A stretch of DNA of 22,859 nucleotides from Chara braunii (lineage: Eukaryota > Streptophyta > Charophyceae > Charales > Characeae). The position numbers and the translations under genes are program-made. The notes beneath the pieces are model-generated. The model was not told where the DNA came from. It worked only from the letters and a program-made list of their open reading frames with translations, and made no database searches. Within the stretch, counting starts at the first letter, position 1. Each line of letters opens with the position of its first letter. Positions 1 through 7,817 of the stretch are shown here, one piece after another. The DNA lies in contig BFEA01000157.1 of the NCBI GenBank assembly GCA_003427395.1, positions 946,335 through 969,193 of the forward strand. The letters are read 5' to 3'.

Positions 1-19
1 GGGGGGGGGGGGGGGGGGG

Positions 20-71
<52 letters not shown>
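1..71. repeat. poly-G run followed by (GA)n at the window edge
   Basis: Twenty-two G residues run directly into about 25 GA dinucleotides. The GA tract is one of several long GA/CT tracts in the window. A homopolymer G run at the extreme edge may be genuine, but it is also what dark-cycle sequencing or end-extension errors produce. Confidence 0.9.
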
Positions 72-72
<1 letters not shown>

Positions 73-842
73 GCTTCCGACCGTTGTCTCTTCTCCCTCC
101 TTCCTCCCAATCTACTCCTGAAATTCTTCCTTCATCACCGCCTGCCTGTCCTCTTCCCCCCGTCCTTCCTCCCTTCAATTGACCTCCTCCGGACTTCCTC
201 CGGACCTCGTTCCAACTTTTTTCCGCCGGTACGTTCCCTCCGTCTACTCAACCTCCCCCTCCTCATGTCTGATAGACTCCCTTCCTTAGTATGATCTGTC
301 TCTAGTGACAGAGAGAGAGAGAGCCCACTGCTGCCAATCTCCCTCCCTCCTCCCTCTGTTCACCCAAACTACTGCTAACTTTCTTTCTCCGTTGCTGCCC
401 CCCTTGCGCTCTTCCACCCATCCTTCCTCCCTTCGACTGACCTCCTCCCGACTTCTTCCCACCATACATCCGACGTCCTCTCAGCTTTTCTGCAACCACC
501 ATACGCCCTTCATTCTCTGAACCTCATCCCTCCTCATGCCTGACTGCACTTCTTCCTTCACGTGACCTCCGCCTCTACTCTAAGAGAGAGAGTCTGCCAC
601 CGCCAACCGCCCTCCCTCCTTCCTCCTCCCTCCGTCCACCCGACCTCCTAACTCTCTTCATTCTCCCCATCCTTGCTTCCTTCAACCGACCTCTTCCCGA
701 CTTCCGTCCACTCTCTGCCTGACCTCCTTCCAATTTTTCTGTTGCTGCCACGTACCTCCTCTCAACCTCCTTCCTCCTTTGCCTGACTACCTCCCTTCCT
801 TCGCATGACCTCTGCCTGTACTCGTGGGGGGAGAGGGGGAGG

Positions 843-846
<4 letters not shown>
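72..846. repeat. three diverged ~250-bp pyrimidine-rich units separated by short GA runs
   Basis: Units begin after GA runs at about 72, 324 and 593. They share the same order of blocks: CTCCCTCC, then a GACCTCCTCCxGACTTC-like block, then a CTCATG/CCTGACT-like block, then the next GA run (309-323, 581-592, 849 on). Spacing is 252 and 269 bp. The strand is strongly C/T-rich, so open frames here are low-complexity and not credible genes. I see no gene. Confidence 0.7.

Positions 847-848
<2 letters not shown>

Positions 849-908
<60 letters not shown>
849..908. repeat. (GA)n microsatellite
   Basis: About 30 uninterrupted GA dinucleotides. It ends the series of GA-separated pyrimidine-rich units and abuts a short LINE-like 3' fragment. 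Confidence 0.95.
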
Positions 909-910
<2 letters not shown>

Positions 911-930
911 CAATAGATGGAGCCTCTCCC
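909..930 (+). mobile_element. short fragment of a LINE 3' untranslated end
   Basis: These 22 bases match 20754-20775, just before the poly(A) of the LINE at 16301-20853, with one mismatch (A for G in CAATAGRTGG). The similarity stops a few bases before the adapter at 934. It is therefore probably a LINE tail cut by the artificial join. The match is short, so chance cannot be wholly excluded. Confidence 0.5.
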
Positions 931-933
931 GCA

Positions 934-971
934 CTGTCTCTTATACACATCTAGATGTGTATAAGAGACAG
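934..971. other. Nextera (Tn5 mosaic-end) junction adapter left in the assembly
   Basis: 934-952 is the 19-base Tn5 mosaic end CTGTCTCTTATACACATCT and 953-971 is its exact reverse complement. The two together form the perfect 38-bp palindrome made when Nextera mate-pair fragments are circularised. This is not genomic sequence. It marks a chimeric join, so DNA left of 934 and right of 971 need not be neighbours. Confidence 0.98.
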
Positions 972-1361
972 GCGATGGGGAGGGGAGGGCGTCGTACGGT
1001 GGTGAAGGACTTGGCGAGGTGATATCAAGGTGGAGGGAGGAGGTATGGAGGCGTGGGGAGGAGGAGATATCAAGGTGGTGGGAGAATGAGAGATCTAGGT
1101 CGGGGGAGGAGCAGATGGGAGGAGGGGGAGAAGAGGAGGAAGAAGAAGAAGAACTTACAGGGGTGGGGAGAGGGGGGAAGGGATGGCGAGATGGGGGTTG
1201 GACCCACGCGATGGGGAGGGGAGGGCGTCATACGGTGGTGAAGGACTTGGCGAGGTGATATCAAGGTGGTGAGAGGAGGTATGGAGCCGTAGGGAGGAGA
1301 AGATATCGAGGTGGGGAGAGAATGAGATATCTAGGTTGGGGGAGGAGCAGATGGGAGGAAA
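972..1361. repeat. purine-rich tandem repeat, 236-bp period
   Basis: The block starting GCGATGGGGAGGGGAGGGCG at 972 recurs at 1208 with the same downstream order (GGTGGTGAAGGACTTGGCGA, GATATCAAGGTGG, GGAGGAGCAGATGGGAGGA). The first copy begins exactly at the adapter, so it is cut there. The open frames in it are low-complexity and not credible. Confidence 0.85.
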
Positions 1362-1608
1362 AGGTCATGGTGATGGGCATGGAAGGTAGTGTTGGGGTTT
1401 TACGTAATGGTGATGTGAGTGGAATGTGTTGAGGATAGGAGGTAAAGGTTGTGGCATTGGGGGAGAGGAGGGTCGCAATATGGGGGGGAGCCAAAGGACT
1501 TTTGCAAAAGGGGAAACACTTTTGCTAGGGGTGTGGGGAACGGGGGAGGAAAGAGGGTCGTGGTGTGGAGGGGAGGCTTTGGCAGGGAGGGGGAGGACGA
1601 CCACTATC

Positions 1609-1611
<3 letters not shown>
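1362..1611. other. G-rich single-copy-looking stretch, no gene seen
   Basis: This region is G-rich with short A runs and no recognisable coding, RNA or transposon feature. It runs into the CT tract at 1612. Confidence 0.5.
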
Positions 1612-1700
<89 letters not shown>

Positions 1701-1701
1701 N

Positions 1702-1767
<66 letters not shown>
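1612..1767. repeat. (CT)n - N - (GA)n mirror microsatellite
   Basis: About 44 CT dinucleotides end at a single N (1701), followed by about 33 GA dinucleotides. The two halves are reverse complements around the N, which suggests two contig ends were joined through a low-complexity overlap. Confidence 0.9.
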
Positions 1768-1770
<3 letters not shown>

Positions 1771-2841
1771 GGTGAGTATTCAGTCTGCATCCCTTGTTAT
1801 GTACCCGATTGAACTTCAATCCACAACGAATTCAGATGTTCCCATACACGCATGCAATTGCAGAGTAGACTCGAAGGAAGCGAATCCACACAAAACTGGA
1901 GAGAAGATATGCACAGCAGAACACAGAGAATTGAAAAACGAATTTCAATTCTGCAATCCCTCATCCTCCTCCAATCAATCCAGAGTACTTGTTCCAAGAA
2001 TCACAACCGTGTTTACAACAACCCTGAACAACCAGAAACAAGTGTTCAACAAAGTATGGGGGAGCCTTCTTCTTCCTCCTGGCCACCTCATACCCCTGGC
2101 TATGGCTGCCGTAGCAGCAGTAACCCCACAACTGTCACAACGTGCCAATCTGAACCAGCAACCCCAATGATAACAGCACCAGCTCAGCACCCGCATGGAA
2201 GTGCAGCGCTGGAAGTCCTGATGAAGAAGGAGACAACCGATCCAGCACTTTGAAGAAGACAAAGTTCCCCGAGAGAGGAACAGCAGATATGGCTGCCAAG
2301 TGGAAGATGGCAGCACCCAAACCCAACTACACAGTCCTGCAGAAGCTCGCATGCAGAGCTGCGAAATAGAAGCAGTGCGATCTTCAACTGTGTTTCCCAA
2401 CCCCCAGCTATGGCTGGGCTTCGAGGAAGAAGATGACCTCGCCCAAAATAGAGCAGCAGCGCTCCAACAAGTTCGGGGAGAGTTTCCCCAGCCAACGAAA
2501 ACATGAAAAGACCCCAACCAAATTTCCTCCCTGCTACTTTACCCTCCTCCAAAGGCAACAACCGAAGACTCATCTGTATCTAGATGGAAACAGGGGGAAA
2601 AGGGGACCTAGACCTATGACAAGGCAAAAGGAAAAGGCCGAATGGCCTAAGGCTACCAAACTGAGACTACTAGTGACAGACTCAGGGATCAAGTCCCATA
2701 GGGCGCAGCACTTACAAACAGAACACACGAGCTACAGGTCACAGGATCAAGCCCCGCAAGGCTCAAAACAAGAAAACAAACTAAAAAGCCAAACACTTAG
2801 TGTACAGCCCCACTAGGAAACTGCGATTTATTGTACCGTTA
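1768..2841. other. anonymous region, no recognisable gene
   Basis: The first 28 bases (GGGTGAGTATTCAG...CATCCCT) repeat the flank found after the GA tract at 3171. The rest has open frames of up to about 200 codons, but the predicted peptides are Ser/Gln/Pro-rich and match no family I know. Two or three copies of a CTATGGCTG-type phrase occur (about 2098, 2289, 2406), also found in the LTRs. Between 2683 and 2760 two related GGATCAAGYCCC phrases occur. I do not claim a gene. Confidence 0.4.
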
Positions 2842-2962
2842 CGGTTTTCAGAAACTTTCATAAGAGATTGTGAGCATGAAAAATTGTGAAAGATGATGCC
2901 ACCCACAACCAGCGCGTATAACTCCACAGCTTATAGATTTCATTGAGAACAGCTGATATTGG

Positions 2963-3046
<84 letters not shown>

Positions 3047-3101
3047 TAGATAGATAGATAGATAGATAGGTAGATAGATAGATAGATAGATAGATAGATT
3101 G

Positions 3102-3173
<72 letters not shown>

Positions 3174-3331
3174 GGTGAGTATTCAATCTACATCCCTCAC
3201 GGTTTTCAGAACTTTCGGTAAAAAATTGTGAGCATGAAAAATTGCGAAAGATGACGCAACCCACAACCAGCGTGTATAACTGCACAGGTTGTACAATTCC
3301 TTGAGAAGAACAGGTGTTTGACATTGGCTGG
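2842..3331. repeat. direct repeat pair (2842-2964 and 3201-3331) bracketing a compound microsatellite
   Basis: Both copies start GGTTTTCAGAAACTTTC-like, share TTGTGAGCATGAAAAATTG and CCCACAACCAGCG, and end near ATTGGCTG. They differ by scattered substitutions and a few indels. The spacing is about 359 bp, so the whole can be read as a tandem duplication of [unique ~125 bp + GT/GATA/GA + GGGTGAGTATTC flank]. Confidence 0.85.
2964..3170. repeat. compound microsatellite (TG)n-(GATA)n-(GA)n
   Basis: TG repeats (2964-3007) pass into imperfect GATA repeats (to about 3100) and then into a pure GA tract (about 3105-3170). A similar GATA-to-GA transition recurs at 21819-21925. Confidence 0.95.
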
Positions 3332-3982
3332 GCAACACTTTGTGATTGAACGTTCATATCCCAGCTTTACAACTTTTTCTCAGGGATCCCCAAGCGCTCT
3401 GAGAGCTTTCCAACACCACTGAATGACGACAAGTTCATCACCTTCCTGAGAGATTGAGGCAAAAGGGAAGTTGTGTCGAAGAACATCACAAGGCTTGGTG
3501 TCAAATGGGGACTAGCAAGCCTTCAAGGGGCAGGGTCAGTTGGGTGTGAAGTTCTTTTTTTTTCTTAATTATAGGTTGTGCAGGAAACAGTCTAGGGGGG
3601 TCCTATATCGCGCGGCCACTGAGACCAGCCCCGTCAGGAGGGCTGGCGTGCTGAGCCTTCCCCCTCGTTATTGGAGCGAATTGAGTGTGAAGTTCTCCTT
3701 CTCTCTTTCACCAACCTTGTTGGCGATTCTTGGAGATCTCTTCAACTATGATAATTATGAAGAGAGAGACCGCTGTGGGGATAAGTAGTTTAGTTCTGCC
3801 ATTCCCAGCTTCCATGGAGCCAACCCTACCCAATACGAAGTGATGTTGCACTATTCGGCATGATCTTCGCCTTAGGTCGGCACACCACTTGTCTATCCTT
3901 TTAATGACCACTGCTGGAGCCTGCTTTCTAATGTACGTACCATTCACTTCTTCTTCTCTGTCTCTGCGCTTTAGTCCTGTTC
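3332..3982. other. anonymous region, no recognisable gene
   Basis: The phrase GTGTGAAGTTCT occurs twice (about 3543 and 3688), and a CAGCCC...GGGCTGG inverted repeat lies near 3629-3651. I see no coding similarity. Confidence 0.4.
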
Positions 3983-4057
3983 TAAGAAGACTTTCCAGCC
4001 AAGTCTCATTAATTGATCATAACGATATCGTGGAAATGCTGCACGAACCCTCAGAAA
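3983..4057 (-). pseudogene. nad1: nuclear fragment of mitochondrial nad1 (NADH dehydrogenase subunit 1)
   Basis: Read on the minus strand, 25 codons encode a peptide with the core [19 protein letters not shown]. This is a signature of the C-terminal part of NADH dehydrogenase subunit 1, a membrane subunit of respiratory complex I that is mitochondrially encoded in plants and algae. In intact proteins it is followed by PLSL-type hydrophobic residues; here the similarity stops at KVFL, a few unrelated residues follow, and there is a stop (3971-3973 region). Upstream, similarity starts abruptly at FLRVR. Only about 75 bp match and retroelements lie on both sides, so this is best read as a short nuclear insertion of mitochondrial DNA. 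A mis-joined organellar read is the alternative. The family assignment is strong; the mode of origin is inference. Confidence 0.75.
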
Positions 4058-4510
4058 CATGCTCTTAGAGTTGGGTTGCACTGCTGATCTCATCGAATAC
4101 CTTGGGCCACCCTTCCATGTATTGTATGGTGTTTGTGGACTTTGACTGCTATCTTTTCCTTTCAGCTCTCCTTGGAACAAGGCCAAGAGGATTTCATTTA
4201 ACTAATTTTTTCGGATTGAGCAGTGAAAGAGGAATCAAACGGATATCCCCGGTAGTAGATGGTGTTTCAGAGTATTGGTACTATTGGAAATAAACTTGGG
4301 CACGACTGATGTTCCCCAGGGCATTAACTTTTGTTTCGGTGAAAACCATCAGGGACTGCTCACGAGCTCGAGGATCGCCTATTGCTCCTTGCATCAACTC
4401 TGGAGTCACTACGTCGAGCTTTAGAGTATTTTCAGGTTGGGCTGTCTTTCCCTCCTTTTCTTTCTTCCCCCACCCCCCTGGTATGGTCCTAAACTACAAC
4501 TGTTCGTGAA
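4058..4510. other. anonymous region next to the nad1 fragment
   Basis: I looked here for further mitochondrial coding and found none. The open frames carry no recognised motif. It could hold non-coding mitochondrial or intron DNA linked to the nad1 piece, but I cannot show that. Confidence 0.3.
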
Positions 4511-4560
4511 CCTACTGTGTCAAACCTACTGTGTCAAAGCTACTGTGTCAAACCTACTGG
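4511..4560. repeat. 14-bp minisatellite, about 3.6 copies
   Basis: The unit CCTACTGTGTCAAA is repeated in tandem, with one G-for-C change in the third copy and a final partial CCTACTGG. Confidence 0.95.
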
Positions 4561-4640
4561 TTTTCTTGACCCTGGATTATCGACACTAAGCGTTGTAGGC
4601 TTTATGGATAACAGCGTTAGGCAAAGATATGTGTACTTAC

Positions 4641-4927
4641 CCAGGCTACCAGAGTGGCCCGGGACCACTTGCCCGGCCGGGCAAAAAAAATAAAAATAAA
4701 AATAAAAATAAAATTTCATAAAAATAATATTATATTATTATTTTCAATTTGGTACAGAATTTTGATGTGACCCTGAGTTAAAAGTTGTTCAGTTTTTTTT
4801 TTCTGCATAACATACTTTGTTTTCAGAATTTTCGGATTTTTTTTTTTGCTGCGACCTTCTATGGTCCTTGCACGTCCGGGCAGCCCGGGGAAACAAGGTG
4901 ACCCGGGCAGCCCGACTGGTAGCCTAG
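4641..4927. mobile_element. hAT-like MITE (non-autonomous DNA transposon) with TIRs and 8-bp target duplication
   Basis: The left end CCAGGCTACCAG (4641-4652) pairs with the reverse complement of the right end (CTAGGCTACCAG, 4927 back to 4916), 11 of 12 bases. Inward, both arms continue with GC-rich CCCGGG/GCCCGG blocks for about 40-50 bp as an imperfect inverted repeat around an AT-rich core (AATAAA repeats, TATTATTA). The flanks are GTACTTAC (4633-4640) and GTACTTAT (4928-4935), 7 of 8 identical. Eight-base target duplications are typical of hAT transposases. No coding sequence is present, so it would move only with a transposase supplied elsewhere. The superfamily call is inference from duplication length. 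Confidence 0.75.
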
Positions 4928-4935
4928 GTACTTAT

Positions 4936-5930
4936 ACTTTTCCCACCAGGATTTTATTTTGCCGTCCACCTTTTTTCTTTTCTTGAAATTTCAACTTTCA
5001 TGTCAACCCATACTACTAAAGCTTAGTCACCCTCCCCGTGACGCTGCGCACCAAGCCGGTTCTTTTCTTCCGGCCTTATGCCATAGGATCTTGATCTTTG
5101 CGGCCGGTGTTGCCGGAAACCTGATTTCTTAACCGTTTTTCGACCTCTACTTTTGCGACACGTCGGCTTTTTGGGGTGCTGTTGTGTCGACATGTGTGTG
5201 CCCTCTTTGCTCTTCGCTCGTGTTTGTTTGTTTGTTTGTTTCCCAGTAAACGGAACCTTAAGGTTCCAGCTCCTTATCCATTCTGGGGAGTGTCAGTCCG
5301 GTTCCTATTCCACCGGCAAGTCGGAAAAGATTACAAGATATATACACACTCACGCTCCTCCCCCTTGTGGTGTGGAGGCCCGAAGGACGACATTGATTAC
5401 TTCCCGAGGGAAGGATGTACCACCCTTCACCCCTGCCTAAGTTAGCCTGTTTTACTGGGAACCTGGATTTGTCTCGTGATTGGTGCTAGAACCCTAACCC
5501 TGACTTGGTACTTCTGTTGACTTCAACTTATCTTCGGGGATTGTATTCGTATCGTAGCTTGAAGAGATTGGGGGGTATAATCTGAGATCTAGATGTCTCT
5601 TGAAGGGGACAGTTTGGCTTAGGGTGGGGGTGAACTTGGCAGGGGGTGTTGTTGAGTTCTGGGGGGTGGCCGGTTTGGGGATTGTGAATTTATCATGGTA
5701 TACTAGGTATTGTAAGGAGGGAGTGGGAAGGGAGGGGAGGAGGGGGTGGAGCGGAAGGAACGTCGGGGATTGTGTTGGTGTGGGGACAGGCGCTTGCGGG
5801 TGGGCGGAAGGAATGGGGCTGATGGGGGGCGAGGGGTTTTGGATGGTTCGGTGGTGGGCAAGTGATGTTAGGGTGGATTGTGGATGATTGTTTGTGGGGC
5901 AGGGGGGTTGTATGGAAGCATTATATCTGC
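4936..5930. other. anonymous region; G-rich right half may be LINE 3' UTR
   Basis: A short (TTTG)n run lies near 5221-5241. Open frames at 5153-5445 and 5600-5887 have no recognised motif. The right half is G-rich on the plus strand (C-rich on the strand of the LINE tail that begins at 5931), so part of it may be that LINE's 3' untranslated region. I found no poly(T) that would mark its end. Confidence 0.35.
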
Positions 5931-6284
5931 GTTATGGTTAGCCAGTTCTTGAGAATTAGTCTGCCGTTGTTAATTGTGCCAAGTAGCCCATTGCCTAGTT
6001 TGGAGATGGAAAAATTTTGGATTATTAGGATTTTTTTGTTTGGGTCAGTTGGGAGATTCTTGAGTTGCTTTTTCCATAGGGCGTGGATTTCGGTGTATTA
6101 GTTGTTGGATAATGGTGAGTGGGTTTTCAGGGGCGGTGAGTCGGTCATCGAAGGTGTTGTCACATCTGTTTTTCCGTATGGCCCATAGGGTGCTTTTCTT
6201 GATTTGGGAGGCGAGGAAGGCTTCGAATCCTTTGAGCAGGGTTGATTGGTTGAGGTCGAGGAATAGTGTGGCGGGGTTAATTGG
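5931..6284 (-). pseudogene. 3' coding tail of a LINE retrotransposon, frameshifted
   Basis: The minus-strand translation includes STLWAIRKNRCDNTF, then LIHRN. After a one-base frameshift near 6080 it continues ALWKKQLKNLPTDP and LGNGLLGTINNGR. This parallels the C-terminal tail of the LINE at 16301-20853 (VMWAIWRRRC...FIHQELMAQWQKV) and of the copy at 21004-21764 (SLWTIWKRQC...LRAQWKRV). In such LINEs this part lies downstream of reverse transcriptase and the zinc-finger (zf-RVT) segment. The upstream portion is missing: similarity stops exactly at the boundary of the inverted-repeat element at 6285. Confidence 0.7.
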
Positions 6285-6809
6285 CATGGCAACCGCGGAC
6301 CCGGACCCGGACATGTCTGGACCGAGGCCCAGACATTTGTCTGGACTGGTCCAGACGTCCTGTAATCCGGACAGGCACCGGACAACCGGATAGGACCGGA
6401 TCCGGACCGTCCGGACCGGTAGGCCAGACACAAAAAAATGTCCGGACCGAAAAAAAACAACAACAACAACAACAACTTCTAAGTACTACTAACCACAGCT
6501 TACTGTCTTTCACTATTCACAACTTGACAGCTCAATAGAGTCAGTACTGTCAGAGAAATTCACAAAGGCTCACACAACACTAGAAAGTTGAAACCAGTTC
6601 TCAACAGACCAATCCCAAGTCACTTCAGAAAAGAGTATGAAAATCAGAAAGAAACAGAACTTTGAACTTTGAAGTTAGACTTTCTAATTCATATGAAAAT
6701 TGAAAATTGAAAATTTAAAGTTTAAACTGTTAAGTTATTCAGATCTGCGTAAGAACAGATCTCGCATCTGGTCAGGACCAGATCTAAGACGGGATATCAG
6801 ATCTGACCA

Positions 6810-6892
<83 letters not shown>

Positions 6893-6893
6893 N

Positions 6894-6981
<88 letters not shown>

Positions 6982-7237
6982 ATGTGCTGTGGCGCTTAGC
7001 AGAGGGAGCTGTTGGAGGCGTCTGGCGGCGTCCGGTAGGCCATGAAACGACCAAAAAATACCGGGGGCATTTTTTGGGGGCGGCCTAGGACCCGAACAAC
7101 ATCCTAGGACCCCCCAAAACAAATTTTGAATTTTTCAAAATTGGGCCCAATCCTGACCTACCGGACCAGACACCGGACCCATACCCAGACAACCGGACCG
7201 TCTGGATTCCAGTCCAGACGTCCGGCCGGTTGCCATG
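6285..7237. mobile_element. non-coding element with 11-bp terminal inverted repeats and CCGGAC-rich arms
   Basis: The left terminus CATGGCAACCG (6285-6295) is exactly inverted at the right terminus (7227-7237). Further blocks recur in the same order in both arms: GTCTGGACTGG(AA)TCCAGACG, then CCGGTAGGYCAG. The arms are dense in CCGGAC/TCCGG motifs (6296-6440 and 7155-7227), resembling subterminal transposase-binding repeats. The core holds (CAA)n (about 6455-6476), AGATCT-rich DNA (6738-6805), a (CT)n tract with an N, and two CCTAGGACCC phrases (7084-7111). No coding sequence is seen. Flanks 6277-6284 and 7238-7245 do not match, so no target duplication supports the exact ends. It abuts a truncated LINE on the left and a truncated tandem array on the right. 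Confidence 0.6.
6816..6980. repeat. (CT)n microsatellite with an N at 6893
   Basis: About 82 CT dinucleotides are interrupted only by one N, with no orientation switch. The N probably marks an unresolved repeat length. Confidence 0.95.
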
Positions 7238-7817
7238 TTCGATTCATACACTCCCCAAGTGGGGAGGCGAAGCTCTGCCAGAACTCTTTGGCTGAAGCTT
7301 CGACCTTGTGCATGATATATTCCCCCAATCTGCGATAAACTCTTATGCTCCCCAAGTGGGGAAGCGAATCCCTGTCGGAATTTTGCCTTCGTCGCTTGAT
7401 CTCCTGAAATCTTGATCTTCGAACTCTCTCAGCTTCACTTGCAACTTACAATCGATCTTACGCTCCCCAAGTGAGGCGAAACTCTGTCGGAATCCTTTGG
7501 CTGAAATTTTGGCCGCTGTTTGTTTAATTCCCTCAACCTGCGATCAGCTCTTACGCTCCCCAAGTGGGGAGGCGAACCCCTGTCAGAATTTTCTGCCTTT
7601 ACCGCTCGTTCTCCTGGAAATCTAGATCTTGGAACACTCTCAGCTTCACCGGCAACTCACAATCGCTCTTATGCTCCAAGTGAAGGAGAAGCACCGACAA
7701 AATTCTTTGGCTGAAACCTCGACCTTGTGCTTACTGAATTCAACCAGCGATCAGCACTTACGCTCCCCAAGTGGGGAGGCGAATCCCTGCCGGAATTTTC
7801 TGCCTTTGCCGCTACAT
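7238..7817. repeat. alternating A/B tandem array; units headed by a CTCCCC-AAGT-GGGGAG stem-loop
   Basis: Units start at 7251 (A), 7348 (B), 7463 (A), 7555 (B), 7674 (A) and 7763 (B, cut at 7817). A units (89-97 bp) continue GGCTGAA and end in a TGCGATCAGCTCTTACG-like block. B units (115-119 bp) continue TGCCTTTRCCGCT, CTCAGCTTCAC and end in a CACAATCGCTCTTATG-like block. The dimer is about 207-212 bp. Most units open with six-base complementary arms around AAGT. The units starting at 7463 and 7674 have degenerate right arms, and that at 7348 a single change (GGGGAA). The array resumes at 12810, on the other side of the LTR retrotransposon. Confidence 0.85.

Noticed and set aside
575-950. Open frames of Ser-Leu or Arg-Glu repeats over GA/CT tracts (also at 1365-1819, 6700-7122, 21734-22059)
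   Set aside because: They are translations of dinucleotide repeats with no conserved flanking domain.
2683-2760. GGATCAAGYCCC phrases as tRNA remnants
   Set aside because: No cloverleaf can be built around either copy.
4361-4500. Possible further coding or mitochondrial sequence
   Set aside because: The open frame has no recognisable motif, and I could not align it to any mitochondrial protein by eye.
5480-5508. TGGTGCTAGAACC as a primer-binding site, and AACCCTAACCCT as telomere repeat
   Set aside because: The match to initiator-Met tRNA complement is poor, no LTR ends beside it, and two telomere-like units are too few.
7238-7817. CRISPR-like array (regular repeats with spacers)
   Set aside because: The spacers are themselves repeated (A and B types), the context is eukaryotic and no cas genes are present; it is a higher-order tandem repeat.
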